A stretch of 64,000 bases of DNA from Scilla litardierei. Lineage: Eukaryota > Streptophyta > Magnoliopsida > Asparagales > Asparagaceae. The first letter of the stretch is position 1, and each line of letters opens with the position of its first letter. The stretch covers positions 137,776,448-137,840,447 of the forward strand of contig CM061136.1 of the NCBI GenBank assembly GCA_030789695.1. Reading direction: 5' to 3'. The notes below the pieces were generated by a model, which worked only from the letters and a program-made list of their open reading frames with translations, was not told the DNA's origin and did not search any database. Shown piece by piece: positions 34,701 to 50,500 of the stretch. Made by a program: the position numbers and the translations under genes.

Positions 34701-37700
34701 TAAAACCCAAGTATGCCGATAGATAAACTTAGTGATCTGCTTTGCCTGGGCTAGAGTGGTTGCAAAAATCTTCATTGAATAGATTCCAATATCAAGTCAA
34801 TGCAGTGAACTGCACATGGAGTCCAAAACAATTGCGTTCTCTTTTCCATTAACTTATTTCCTGCACTCACATAATTTGAAGCATTATCAGTAACAACTTG
34901 TACGATATTCTCCTCACCAACTTCTTCAACAACTTGATCCAAATAATTGAACATAAGGCTCCCATCCTTAACAGTATCTGATGCATCAACAGATTTAAAG
35001 GACATTGTGCTAGTAGGAGTATTCACCAAGAAATTAATCAAACATCTACCCTTCTGATCCCTCTATCCATCAGACATAATTGTACAACCATACTTCTTCC
35101 ATGACAACTTGTACTCTTCCATTAATCTGTCAACATGCTTCACCTCATCAGCTAATATCCATGTTGTAACATCATGCATAGAAGGAGGTTTGAATCCTAG
35201 ACCATAATTTGCTATTCGCTTAACCGCATATTTCCAGTAAGGATCATTCATTAAATTGAAGGACAATGCAGTTGCATAAATACACCTACCTATTGCTCTG
35301 CATACCTCTTTGCGCTCCTCTTTCTTCTTTTTAGTATTCAAAACTCTTGAGCTTGGTGTTGAAGATACAAATTGGTCCATTGCACCCCTTGATTTTGGCG
35401 CTAAGGATGATGTAGGTGTAGCTAAAATGTCATCGGACGTAGATACATCAAAGGGTGCATCCCCAATCGACGAACCTCTACTACTCATACCAGCCCTCCC
35501 AATGCTTTCGGTTAACGCTTCATTTTTTCTTTTTTTTCATAACTCAACAAACCAGTTGCACACTTGGCCTTTACATCGTCAGGGACTTGAGTACACGGCG
35601 CCATTCCATGTCTAGTTCCAACCAAATGGGTTTTCAACCGATAATTCCGCCCGAACATTGCTTGTGACAGAATTTACAAAGCAAATACCCCTTAGGTTTA
35701 CTGACTACTTCACAGCCATATTCCCAAGCAAAGTCCTTTTTGGTACTCATACCGATTCCTACATTGACAAGAACAAGCATACATTAATATAATTATATAG
35801 ATATGAAATCAATCTAAGCATTTTCAATTTTCAGGTTTGAACAAGAAGAAAAATCAGTGAGAGTTTTTGCCGAAAGAAACACAGGAGGAGAAATTTTGGT
35901 TTAAAAAATACACAAAATCCGACATATCATAGATTGTAGGTTTATTAATAAGAAAATAATACATGCACAAAAATGAAGTCAGTCTAGGCCCAAAAAATGC
36001 AAACCCTGAAGTCAGTCTAGGCACAATAAGAAGATTCTCAATAGAGGATGAAATAGTGCAGGCCCAAATGCAATATGGCTGGCCAAAAGACCTCTCTCCA
36101 AAAATTGATATGCGAATTGGAATTGCAAAGGAAACAGAGAGAAGAAAGTGGGAATCAGATATAGATGCTCAAGCATCCAGGCAATTGCTCTTCCCATGGT
36201 CCATCGTAATTTACCTCCAATGGGACTTCAATGCACGGAATCACAAGCCAAAGCAGGGACAATATGCTAGTGCAAGGATTAAAGGAAAGCTTTTTATTAA
36301 AAAACTAATTAAAAGATTAATTTGTTCTTTCTTCTTGCAGGGAATCAAAAGTTCCAGCTACATGCACAGGGATGTCCCATCTACAAATTGATTATAATCA
36401 TTGTTTATAATCATGCATACACAATGCATATACTATAATCAAATAACACCAATTTAGATTAATATCTTTGAGGCATGAAACTCCAAAGAGAGCACATGTG
36501 GTTGGTGCACTTAAATACCAAAAAAAATCTTTAGTGCAAGTTATGTCATGCACATAAACATCTTGAGTGACCCTACACACATGGCTCCAAAAAATTATTT
36601 AAAATTAAAATAAGCCAATAGTTTCATTTATTAACAGTGACAGCCATGCATTAACATGTGTCCCATTAATCATACTTGTGTGCATTAAATTTCTCCCAAC
36701 AAAAACTATACGGTCACTGATTTCAAAATAGTAATAATAATAACAACAGCATAACATCGTTGAGAGGGGCAGAGCGGTCCCCCAAAAGGTCACAGTAGTG
36801 GGGGCGGAGCCCCCTGCTTTCTTCCGACGATTGCAAAGGGCCGAAGCCCACGCCTTACGGGAGGAGCCCCTCAGAGCGGGGCCCTTTGAATTCACCGCAG
36901 AGAGTGGCCTCAGCGTAGAGGGGTGGAATCCTCTCTCTGACTAGCGGAGCAAGGCAAGGTGGCCATAGGGCAAACGATCGAGAGGCAGAGCCTTTAATCC
37001 GGCGACCAAGCGTTGGAGCCCACACAGGGACCTGGACCCACCCCTATCCCCTAGTCCACACGACCCGAAAAACGGCGGGCGACGCCCTATGCCAACGAAC
37101 AACGAGGGGCAGGCGAACAGACGGCGTGGGGCGGGCAAACAGACGCTCTATGCCAACGAACGACGGGGACAAAAAGAAAAAAAAGAGAGAAGTGGAAGAT
37201 CGAAGAAGAAGGGGCGAGGGGAATCGAAGGTAACACACCTGGGTCAAGGCGTCGGCGGCACTGTCTTCGCTTTCTCTCTCTCTTTCTCTCTCGCTTTTGC
37301 CTTTTATACAATGGAAATTTAAAAAAATTGCAAAAACGCACCTGGGTCAAGGCGTGAAAACCCCAACGCCTTTGCGGTGCCTCCGAGATTGCTTCATGCC
37401 TTCGACTACCTCGATCGTTTCTGCGCCTCTTCCTTCGTGCCTCAGGGCACTGGAGGTATGCCTCGCCCTGAGGCGCGCCTTGAGGCGTCACCTTTGCTGC
37501 TTTTAAAACTTTGTGTGAGACTATAACACGGCCGTGTCCAAAATAAACAGTAAGTTGGATATATTCTGTACATCGCCAACACGGCCGTGGAGAATTGCCA
37601 TATAGCTATGCTGCAACTGCGAAATTGAAGATAAGGCCATGGTTCAAACAACACGGCCGTGCCGAATTGGCACACGTCCATGTCAATTTGCAGAGTTCAT

Positions 37701-40700
37701 ATTAAACCATAATTTGACCAGTTTGACTTCAATCAATTTGGAGGAGTTTCTAAACTATTTGAAGACCTATCAAAGAGGAGTTTCCAAATTATTGAGGTCT
37801 ATCAAATCACTGAAGATTGGGTTGAAAATTTGAAAGAAGATTAGAAGATCAAGAGTTGTAAATTGAAGAAAAGTCATCGTCCCCTACAAAAGAGAGAGCC
37901 ATTCCTTGGAGAAAAAGGATTAAAGCATCTCGCCAAAATTTTCAGAGTTCTTCATCCTTGCTAGCCGGCCTTCAATCACCATTATCCAAGCCTGAAGTGC
38001 GCAAAGAAGAATAAGGAAGATTCACAGACGTGAAGCTGAAAATACGACAACTTTCTCTACGCAATAATCAAGCACAGTTTGCGCCTACGAGTTTGTTGAG
38101 AGGCGATCTATATCACGGGGACTACTTTCTGTTTTTAATTTGGTGTTAGATCATATTTGTGAATAACTTCATTCAAAAGATATCTTTGTGCTTAAATTTT
38201 CAAACGATAACTTGTATGGTGTGATCACTACCTGGAAGTGTGTTCGATTTGTTTCTCTTTTTGGTTATAAAAGAGAGTGAAAGCTTCAAAGGTTTGGGGT
38301 TGGAGCAGAGGCGGGGAGGCACTCCGTTGACAAATCATTGATTGCATTTCTCTATGATTTGGGTTGGTTATTCTGCGCTTAAAATTTTAATTTGTGCCTA
38401 CACCCTATTTACCCTCCCGCTAGGGTTAGTTTTTCAGAGATGGTGGTCGTGAGAGGAAAAGAGAGATGCTTCAGTTGCCATTGAGAAGATCAACTGATAG
38501 CTTGAATGGTGTTGGTCATTAGGTTTTATTGGTGTTAGAACGGGGGAGGAGATAGTGAAAAAAACGTAGGAGGAAATTTTATGACCTTCCCTAATTTTGT
38601 TTTTGTGAAAAGAAAAATTGAGAATTTTTTGTGGAATTCAAATTAGTGGAATTTAAATTTGTGAAATTTTTGGAATTCATTTGTTTAGCTTTCTAAGTTT
38701 ATATGATGAAGATGATCATGAAGTTTGGATTGTTAAAAGAGCTCTCGTCAAATGGAATTGGTCAATTATGTTGCGTGAAGGGTGAATATTGACACATCTA
38801 ATTAATTGAGTATTTTTGGTATCATGTTGTTTGTTATTAGGCATTGACTTATGTAAATAATGAAGATTTTTTATTTTTAGACCTTGGATCTGAGGTAGCA
38901 AGGAAATATGAATTTTTTTTAAAACTATAAAAAATAAAAAATAAAAAGAAAGACCAAAAAGAAAGAAAAAAGAAAAAAGCTTAAAAGAAGAAATAAGAAA
39001 AAAAGCATTGATTTTTTAATTTAATAATATATTATTAATAATAAATAGTTAAATGTTACAATGTATGACTTTTTATTAATAATAAATCTATTATACAATT
39101 GATGGATGTTGTTGAACGTAGTTGCTGCCTAGGACAAAGGGTGAACAAAAGGACGATTGAGATTGAATCTTGAGGAATCAATGGATGTGATGAGAGTTTG
39201 CGAAAATTTTGAAGGAAAATTTTTAGGATAAAATCCTAAAATTTTGGAAAAAACTAAATCTGAAGGGAACTAAATTTTGATGGAACTAAAAGTTTAAATT
39301 TTTTAAAGGAAAGAGATTTTGATTGGATTGATATTTTTCGAGCGAATATTTTGAATGCCATGTAATATGTGGTCACGGGTTATGACTAGTAATTATACAT
39401 TTATGCATTTTTATGAATATGTATTATTTTTATTAATTTTAAAAAAATTCAACCTAAAGTTTCATCAATAAATGCGTTATACACTTTTTACAAACTAATT
39501 CACAATAATAAATATTTTTTAACTTTTAATAAAATTCTAATTTTGAACATTATTATTATTTTTTTGGGATTTATTTTAATAACATTTAATTTTTGAACTT
39601 TTTTTATTAGTTATGATTTTTTATTTTTTATTTTTAGAAGTATATAATTTAAAATATAGTAGATTATTTTCAAACTGTAGGGTAGTTTTGATAAACTTGT
39701 CTAAAGGTATAGTGTAGTATATAGTTACTGTTTAGTTGTAATCGTAAAGGAACGGTGTTTTTGTCTTTTTGTATTTTCTTTTAACACCATATTGGAGTTT
39801 TAGGGGTTTCAGTATTTTTAATAGGTTAGGGTAGTTTTATGAAATTTGGCATACGTGTATGGTGTAGTTTTTGTATATTCACTAATTAAGCCAGAATTGA
39901 TGTAATGATCTATTATGTTCTTCTTATTGATGACCATATCTTGATGAAGTGACTCTCAGTCTCAATGTGTCTGGTGTACTCATGGAAGATTGGATTGTTG
40001 ATGATGGATACAGGAGCTTGATTACACATCTTCATTATAGCAGAATTGGACGTCTCCATCTTTTATTGCAGGGACTACCCATATTATCTCATATGATGTG
40101 CTTGTATATGTCATAGCACGGTACTCTGCTTTGGTATTTGATCCAGTAACTGAATTTACCATCTTTATGTACTTAGACTTTCTCTAAACAAAAACACAAT
40201 AGACAACGATTGTTCTACGATTAAAAGGATCATTCAAGATGATTACTTGCCTAATCAGGATCAGTATATCCAATAATATCTAACTGAGAAGAGGGTCAAA
40301 AGTACAACTCTTTGCTCGAGTCTCCTTTACAAGATAAGATATGACAAGCAACATTCCAATGTAATTGATACAATAGTTGAACCGGCTCAACAATCTAACA
40401 AAGGTGATGTCTGGAGAAGTAAAACTTAAATAAAGATGTCATAGAGAGATGTGATACCTCTTGCTAAGAATTGACCTCGAAGAGGCTAAAAATGAGGACA
40501 AATGCCATAGAGAAATTTGTAATCATGCGACTCTTCACGTTGTTTGTTAAAGACCTTAAGATCATTAGTAATTGAAGTATTGATTTTGTTCGTCAATCGT
40601 ACCTTTGAAGACAATATAGTACTCCCTAAACTCTTATCTCCCTGTCGGCGGAGACGGAACATGTCCTCATAGATGTTGGAAACACTGAAAGCATTCTTCA

Positions 40701-43700
40701 TATAGTTGTCTCGAACGGCCTTTTACATCTTCTCTGCAGTGCCCAAAAACATGAATTTGGCACTAATTACAGGCTTCATCTAGTTCCACAACCACTTCGT
40801 CTAGTTCCACAACCACATCATCACCAAGTAATTGTCCTGTTTTCAATCATTGGTTTTTTTGAATGCAACGAAATTCAACCTCCTTTGGCACCTAGAAAAA
40901 CTTTTGCAATTTTTTCTCACAGTAGAAATTTTTTCTCATAGTAGAATTTTTTTCATTTGGTGTTACAACGATATTTACAAACCAACAATTACTTTTAGAT
41001 CCTTAGATTAGACATGCTGGAGAAACAAGACTGTATAATAGGAATATGAAAACTAGAATTTTCTTTTTTTCACTTTCTTTTGAGAACTAACTGATAATAC
41101 CTTTTTTCCTTCTTTCATCTTTCATTACATGCCTAACTGAGCTATATTTAAACAATATAATCAGGACAGGTGTAGTATCAGGTCAATACTGGCCTTGCAA
41201 ATGGATTAGACGCTGATTCTAAAAGCAAGCTGGGTTGGGAGCAAGTTTTGAGGTTAGGTAGGGATTTGGTTTGCACTTTGAAGAACTCCCAGCAGATGAC
41301 AAAGATGTGGGCTTGGGTGAGCATGTGTTTTGCAGTTGAGGCACAGTCGGGTGCAAATCCTGAAAGTGGTTCAGACAGATGGGCCTGTAGGTATGGAGGT
41401 GGGTTGCTGCAGGCATGGACGCGGATGACAAATAAGACGATGACGATGAGGGCATCAAGCCAAATTAGGTTGATGGGGGCATCGATTAGGTTAAGGAGGT
41501 CTTTGATTGATCGTTATCAGTTTCGATTAGAAAGGAGACATAATCAACAGTACAGAATGAGGGCGACTATCAGGAACGAGGACAGTGATGGTTGTGTTGA
41601 GTCGTTTGGAGGCCGCAGGATGGCAGTTTGAGGCCGAGGAGCTCAGATCTAGGACTAGGTTTGGAGTTTGGGTGTAGGTTGAATTTGGTTTAGAGTTGGA
41701 TATGAGAGTTGAATCAGATTTGAGTAGGAAGAAGAAAAAGCATGGTTGGGTTTGGGTTCATATCTGATTCAGGTTTATTTTGTAGTTAAGTTTGGGTTTG
41801 CGAAGAGCGAATTTAGTTATTAGGTTTTGGTTTGAGAGTATGGGAAGAAATTTTGGTGAAGAAAAGTTTTGATGTTTTTATGGTTAGAACAATGATAGGA
41901 AGATCTCTATGGTGGCTATGATACTATATAAAAAATAGAAGATTGAAACACCGAATAGGGCACACCAATAATCGAAGTGTTATATATATGAAAAGAGAAG
42001 ATAATTATAAGTAGGATTCAATTCATATTTGAGTCCTTAGTTTACCATTATTTTAGAACTGAAAACTATTCCATTGAAGTTTTTTAACAATAAAGATAAT
42101 TCCAAATTTGGCAAAATTTATGGTTGGATTTTTAGCTTATTCCAACCAGTACCTTATAGTGGTATAGACTAATCTTTTAGCACATGCAAATGCGCATGAT
42201 CGTAAGATAAATTTATCTTATGCAATAGTCAAGTAAATTCCATTTATAACTAAATATATCTGAAAAATGTAAAGATGTTTATCTTGGAACAAATAATTAA
42301 TAAAAAGACATGATAATACTATGAAAATCGTAGTTATGAAAGTCAGCAAGGTTGCTAAGCCATCCGCAAAGGTCAATGATGGTTAAAGTAGCCTCCTAAA
42401 GGATCATCATGATAACTAGGTCTTATAATAGGCAAAGCTCGATAAACAATGCTTTATAAGATCCCAAGATGGTTGATATTGTTAGCAAACGTTGATGAGA
42501 ATGGCAAACATCGTTAAGCCGTGGGGAGCTAAGGAGGGAAGCTAAGGAGGGATCTTGGTGTTTTTACTAATAAAAGGAGTGATAGATGAATTTTAGTTCT
42601 AAACATAAAGCTGATCAGACTTAAAACTAGACCCAACCTGCCAAAACTTATTAAATTTAACTTATGATTGATGATATATATCGATAAATATGAATATTGG
42701 TAGATATATATCTTATTGGTCCATTTTAACATTCATATCGTAAGATATTTCACATCTCTGATGATATGATTGTCTGATATGTATTGAAAACATTTCAAAT
42801 CATATAGAACCATACAATGTGTAAAGCACATCATAAAATATTAACCAAGGAATAAAATTTCGGCCAAAACCCCTTGGTTTCGGCTATTTCATTTCGATTT
42901 CGAAAGGGGACGAGTCGAAATTGTTGTTAAACTCGGTTTCGGCCAGTTTCGTTCGGTTTCAGCCGAAAGCAAGTGGGTTCGGCTAAAATTTGAGTCTTTA
43001 CCATAATATATGTGCTTGAGTTTAAATACACAAACATATTTGTATCATATACATAAAATATATTTATTAAAATTTTAAAAATTATAAAAACTCTAAAATT
43101 TTATTGAAAATTTTAAAAATTATAGTATAAAGATTATTGAAATACATTAAAATTCTAAAAAATTAATATACATCTTTTATAAATTTGAGGCATTTGTCCT
43201 ACATGACGGGGTTTGTCTTTTGTCCCATGTGACAATGTCACATTACCACATCACCCCAAAGACCCAAAAGCACCCAGCACAACAACCGTGTGGGTCGTGC
43301 GTCCTCATTGTGTGTGATTTTATGGGTGCCTGTGTACTTTGTGTATGGGTTATTTCTAGTGCATTTTAATAGAAATATGTACATAAAAATACATATAAAT
43401 TCGAAACTAAAACTAAAAAACGAAACGAGATAAACTATTCGAAACCTAAAATTTTTCCAATGGCCGAAACCGAAACCGAAACCAAGTTATCAAACATTGA
43501 TATTAACAATTATAATTATGAGACATGAAAGAATATAATTTAATATCCAATTATTTCAATGTACCTATTTAGCTTTATGAATGGAGTGCATGAAACATAG
43601 CAAATAAATGAAAAGAAATGGCATGTCATAATTTTTATGTGTTATGCAAATTAATTAGTTATGCCAAATAATTAGTTATATGCAGATTGTGTAGGTAGAA

Positions 43701-44289
43701 AACACTAATATTTCTTTCATAATGACCAATGTTGGATCCCATATTTCTATTTAATTGAGGCCACTATAGCTAGTCACTTGCAAGAGAATGGCAGCAAAAT
43801 GAAAGTAAAATTAAAAAAATAAAACCAAAAAAATAATGCAAGACTCTTTTAATCAAGTAATACAGTAAGGCTTAGTTTACTACCAACAAAGGTTGGTGCC
43901 GCAAATGAATGATCCTAGCTTCAAGAGTAGGCTACGGTCTTCACACACACACACATCAATAAATGAAAGTGCTTAGAATATTTTTTTCCTCAAAATTGCA
44001 TGGTGTAATCATTTAAAAAAACTTAAAGATTATATATTTATGAATTTTCAAGTCTTATTTGAGAAATACTACAATTGTAAGTTTTGTTAACTGTGTACCC
44101 AAAACTTACTTTATATGTAACATGTAATAAATAGTGGGCTAATGGCTTATTTGTAAAAGTTGGTGAGGTAATATCTAAGAGACTTCTAAGCTTTAGATTC
44201 TTTTAAGCTAAGATGGGCTCCACTTTGTCTTTTCTTTTTATGCAAACATTTGGGATTATGGGATATCATGTCATGATGCATTGAAAAGC

Positions 44290-44337
<48 letters not shown>

Positions 44338-44514
44338 GAATAACATAGAGTCAATGATTGATGACAGTTTGAGTCAGCGGGGTCGTATTTTTGTAATTGC
44401 CCTGCCCTACTGGAGATTTGTTTGTTTCTATGATGAGAGAGAGAGAGAGTTGAGTCAACGGGGTCGTATTTTTGTAATTGCCCTGCCCTACTGGAGCTTT
44501 GTTTGTTTCTATGA

Positions 44515-44558
<44 letters not shown>

Positions 44559-47500
44559 ATGCAAGTTTTTTTCTAGGAGAAATGGTAATTCATTCTTTTG
44601 AGATCTTTTATGTTATTTCTTTGACATTTAATCATTTAGAAGATTATTCTGTAATTTTGGTATGCATATTGCGATTGTAGTTAAAATTGTATGGTATACG
44701 ATATTTATTGTATGATACAATGTAATATGGACATGGAATGATGTGAACCAAATGTTGGTTAATATCTTACAGTACATGTTGTATGATGCGATACAAATAT
44801 TGTATCGTTGGATATAGTAGTTTTGAATGTTAATTGAGTTATTGCGTTTTATTTGGGATTAGGTACATTATTTTCTTTGCTCATGGGGTATAAGAAAATA
44901 AACTTGATTAGTTAGGTTTTGTTATCACTTAATCTGACCTTATTTTCATCTTGAGTCCCATCAATTGTAGCGACAATGAGCTTTGCTGACCATATTCGAG
45001 CCTAGCCATCATTTTAGAGCATTGTTAGGCATTGTTAATTATGTTTGAGCTTTATCAAGCATCTTTGAGTCCCATCAAAGCCTCCTCGAGCATCTTTGAG
45101 TGTCACCTTGCTTTGACACATTGCATTGACTGGATTATTTTGAGCATCTTTGGAGATTCAGGGAATTGCTCATTTCCCAACTCCCTCCATGTTTTGTTCT
45201 TTTTCAGTGTCGTTCTCTGTTCTTATTCATTCTCCCTATTCCATTATAACTTCAGTAAGATCTGGAAAATTATGTACAGTTTTTAATTATTTAATATCAT
45301 TAGCTTAATTAATTGAGTATTCTGATTTAATCTTTATTGGTTAGTAATGTTAATGCAAACAAAAAAATCATATATAATTTTTATTTAATTGTTCAATCAT
45401 TTAATATTATTAGCTTACTTCACTAGGTGTTGGTTCAATAATTGGTATTAGCACGTCTTGAAGTTTTGTGTTTTAGCGATGGTAAAGTAACAAAACACTT
45501 ATTTATATCTCAAGTGTCAAATTATGTATTCATCTTTTGGTGCTACTTCGATTAGGCCTATTGGTCCTTAGAATGGGAACTTACAAATATGATTTGTTTA
45601 AGTACTTGTTTATATGTACTAGACTGCTTCTTAGACTTAGTATTTCTATGCCGTTATTCACTGTTTTTATGTTTAATTTTGTCTAAATTTTCATGCACTT
45701 AATTATTGCAGTTAACATATCTTACTATATACGATTCGATACAATATGCAATAAGATAACATTGAAAATGGATATTCGATATATATCTTGACTTTATGAC
45801 TATGATAGTGAAAGGTTGAGAAGCTGAAGCTGAATTTTTTTCTTCCAAGTGCGGTCTTTTGTCCTTTTCTATAGCCATATGAATTAGTGTAGTCCTTAAC
45901 TACAAACACGGCCAAATCTTAATCTTCTGAGTTCTTTTTGAGTTTATCTATTATGATGTAGCTCATTCGTTTTCAGTTACAGATATTTATAGCTTGGTAC
46001 ATTTTCTACAGGTTCTCCATGGAGTTACAGATCCTGAATTAGATCTTCTAGATTCCTTTGAAGATGTAGAGTATACAAGATGCACTGTTGAAATCTCTTT
46101 GCTTGTAAGCAGATACAAATTATCATTATTGGGTTATCATTCTATCTGTTTTAAGTTATAATATGTTTAAAATATGAAATTATAGACATTCTAATCTTAA
46201 TGAGAACGACAGTATGTTACTATGGGTGTTGAATTTGTAATGCAATATTTCACAAGAATGATCTTATGCCTGCTTTTATAATCACACTTATAAGACTAGT
46301 ACAACAAGATAAAAACTATCTTTTCAAAAAAAATTCTGAAATACATACATGAATTCTTTTGTGAAAAGAAGTCAAGGAAGTTCATTTTAAATGGCTAAAT
46401 TTGTTGCAGCTGTTGTAGCTTATTGGTTTTGGGTTTTTTTTGCTATGTACCTATGTATCTCCCAAATCTCTCGTATCTAGAATAATACTCCCTAAATCTG
46501 TCATAGGTAATTTACCCCATAAATCAATTGCATTAATGTAGTTTTGGCCATATGTTATTGAAAAGCTATGATATGTGGGCCACTTCTCTCAACCAAAATT
46601 TGTGTCCGACACATATGGACACGACATGTGTGTCCATCAGTGTCCGACACATACAATTATGTATGTTATTTATTTTAGAAATATGTACCACATGAATTAT
46701 GTTGAGCTCTCTTTTGACATAAGTTATTTTAAAAGACCATCCTACTAAAAGTAAGTGCATTTTTATATGACTATGAACCCCTTATATGCGTTTATACATG
46801 AAAAATATTCATATATGTAGAAGACATGCATATGTTGTCCGGTCCTATCTATAGTTTGGATAGTTGCCGGGTCTGACAAATTATAGTTTGGATATGTTGT
46901 CGTGTCCTCCTATCTATAGTTCGGATTGTTGTCGTGTCCTCCTATCTATAGTTTGAACCCATGGCCATGTTGGAGCGCGACATTCTAATCATAGCTAGAA
47001 ATGGAATATTCCGTTTTTTGTTAGCAGATTTTTTTTCTAAATGAGATAAATGCTCTCTTTTTCCATGCCAAAAACCTCCACATTCCCTCATTAGCTCCCA
47101 ATGGTCACCTTGATCCAACTCTCTTCATTTCCTCACCTCTTTCCATCCCAAATCCAACTACCACAATATCCTTTTTCTTAACTTTCTCTCTTCCAATTTT
47201 TTAACAAACCCCAGTGATCCAAAACAAAGCCTTAAGACCTAAAACAAAAGACTCCATCAATAGATGTTTTAATGAATGTACTTGAATGTCCCAATGCATC
47301 AACGACAGGTACATGAGTGCCCATTACGAGCAAATGCCTCCTCGCAATAGCTTTTATTGCATGTTGCATCAATTGCATGGTTTTTCGCTCTGCCTGATTT
47401 CATCTGATATCCAAAAAAATTCAAAAACCAGTTTACTACTTTAATGGAGTGGAGAGATACGACAACATGAGAAACCACACATTTTTTCTCACATTTATAA

Positions 47501-50500
47501 TCATGCATCGAGTTACAGTCTCTCTTCCTTCCTTTTCTTTCTTTCATTCATTATAAAAAAATTATTTGGAAGTTTATTTGCCTTTACAACAATGCCTTGA
47601 AGTTTACTAATAAGAGGAGAGAGGAGTGAGAGGGACTTGAAGCTAGTAAGAAGAAAAGGCTTTGGATAGCCTCCATAAAGACAACTCATATCACGACCAT
47701 GACATTGCCATCAAGATTAATTGTCGTGGTGGAGACTCAAGGGTTTGGCCAAGTGAATGAAAAGAAAAAGATTGCAGATTTTTTCTTCTGAGCTAAAATG
47801 GAGAGGAATTCATTGGGGTGAGTGATAACAAGGGAAATCAGGGAAATTACCGTTTCAACTATTCAAAAATAGATGGAACTCAACATTGGGGGTAGAATTA
47901 CACTAATCCAATTGATTTGTTGGGGAGGGGGATAGGTTGTTACCCTGATTTGGGGTCTTTCCAACCGTGAAAGATTAAAGGGGCATATATTTCAAAAAAA
48001 TTCCTAGGTTTTTAGATGGCTAGAAAAAAAAGATGTCCTGTAATGCATAGGTCTATTATTGTTGTGGGATTGTGGTTATTTTTTATAGTAGGATTTAAAA
48101 TAAAATTTTAATATATGCATCTTTCCATAATGTGTTTTCAATAGAAATACTTGAAACTTGCGTACAAGTGAAGTGGACGACTGTTTTTGCTCAGACACCA
48201 TTACAATTATAGATACCGATATATGAAGATGAAGCATATGATTCTATGTTCCATTTTGCTATACCTTTATAAAGTTGACATTATAATATGTGACATCCTT
48301 CGTCATGTCTAAATTTGTGCGTTTAAAAAATGACTTTTGATAGAAGTAATGGTTTTGTACTCCAAGATTAGCGTTCATTGTGGTTTTATACTTTAAGATT
48401 GTCATTAATTCATCGAATGTAGAGATAATGTTATGCCTTTTGCTCTATTTATGTCGCGCCGAGCTTCCCAGGAAACACGACAGTTTTACATGCAAGGTAG
48501 GTCCAACTCGTTACTAGTAAAAATAATATAGCCCATAATAGAAATGTACCAATATACTCGTACAATTCTGTTGCTTCAAATATGATGAGTATAAAAATTT
48601 GATACAGTATGAAAGATACAATATCTCCAGAAATATAACAAAAATATAACGAAAATACCTGGACTAAAGTTCACTTATGACTTATTCAGAAATCTATCTG
48701 TGTCATGCACAACAAACTTTGTATCCTCGTAAACTGGAGTCTCATACTATTGGTCAGCACCTAACAACGCAACAAAAACATGAAACTGCAAGATTAGAAG
48801 TAGATTTATAATAATTCAAGTATTCAGGGGTGTGAGTTGTGAAACTGTATGTAAAAATATGACTAAAGATTAAGCAATAAGGAACTGTAAAGCAATACTA
48901 TGACAATACGAAATGATAAGCATGTGAGACATGAATATTAACGATAAACAATAAGTAGCAGTGACAAGTTGACAAACAATACATGGCTAGAGATATAGTA
49001 ATATCTCAGTTGTAAGCAAGCAACCAGTACATTAAGCATAACTATGATCGTCCAGGCAGGATAATAAGAAACTATAACACTAGACTAAGCATGATATAGA
49101 ATATCCTACAAGCACTATCTTGTATGCCAGACTGTGATATCCTATACTAGTGTTGTGACTCTTATTGGAGGGTACGATATACGGTCAGGAGTCCACCTTG
49201 TATTACTGGGTCGCTCACCCAGATGAGTCCAAATAGATACGGTAATGGGACTCAGGATCCATTCGACGATACTAGTATGAGTCCAAACAGATTCATGAAT
49301 GGGAATCGGTTAGTTAACTGATACAATGATGGGATCCTATCAATACGATCAAAATCATGGCTCCAGTCGCTCTTGTATTCTCTCTAATATGAATTACCTC
49401 AACCCCAATGGATTTTAGTATAATGTATACATGATATGTCAAGTTCAGGGTCATGTCTAACAAGTCAATTATTCGGAAATATTATATCTGACACTTTAAT
49501 GGTTCCTAAATATAAACATGAAAAAGGATTTCCAGAGGTGGATCCCATGGGTTGAAGAGGTGGTCCCCGATGTCCCGTGACATTTTGTTCTATGTAGCAC
49601 TTAGTTCGCAATCATGAATATATACAATATCCAGAGTTTGTAATCAACGCACAATAACCACAGAACAAATATAATATCGGAGACATGCATCAGTGTATAA
49701 TATCCCGATATAATATTCAAAGCAGGTGATCATTGTATATTATCCATTGCAATCATGTTCATAAAAGGAATCATGTGTCTTGTCATTACCAATTATTATA
49801 AGGCTGTGAATATGTGATGTGGGAACCATGTAACTGGAGAATTCCAATGTGATATTGTGTTGTAGAAACACTACATAACAAAAGTATGTCAATATACTAA
49901 CAAATGAATATACAATTATTTTCAATTCTTATTATGTGGGTTACTTAAGTATGCATCATAATAGTATATCAATGAGACAAAGTCTCCTAACAAGTCTAAA
50001 TGGTCTCATCTTAGTTAGCTTACATTGCTAGAGGTTCTATGCATTTCAATTCCATTTAAATTCATGATTCTCCAACAGTTTGAGTGTCATTGCCTTTAAT
50101 GTTCCAATAAGTCCATTTATCCAACAATATGAGAACAATATCAAATTTTCAACAAGTACATTTATCTAACAATATGTCACATATTAGAATCATAACAATT
50201 TACTTCACCATCACATTCCAACATAGCCCAAACCCAATCATGTATCCTAATTGATGTCAGCTAGGGTTTCTATTTATTTACATGCTTGTAAGTAATTCCA
50301 TAATAAATTAAGGGACAAGTTGATGCATAATGATCTCGGAGTGAATCTCAACCTCGATTTCCAATAGGGTCAAATCCAAATATTCAAAGTACATATTCAG
50401 TCCAAATATCATCAAGATTCAGTTCAGAGTCATCAATTTATGTATGCTTAAGGGACTGAAAGTTAGAATAAACTGAAAATCAAGTATTGCAATGAATTAG

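Larger units (their letters stand above)
30907..38436 (+). mobile_element. deleted copia element with two LTRs, gag only, CACGGCCGTG-type LTR
   Basis: The 5' LTR is 30907-31979 (TGTTGGCCTAAG...GTGTTTTTCA). A decayed gag (32000-33540) follows. Then foreign DNA: a broken hAT transposase gene (33540-35750), unassigned DNA and a GC-rich block (36765-37512). A partial 3' LTR (37513-38436) lacks its first part. Pol is missing altogether. Shared blocks of the LTRs include AAATAAACAGTAAGTTGGAT and GTGCCTACACCCTATT. The gag with a coiled-coil C-terminus resembles SIRE-type copia. Confidence 0.83.

Noticed and set aside
41248..41631. 127-codon ORF as a gene
   Set aside because: G-rich patch, no recognisable domain or splice context; left as unassigned.
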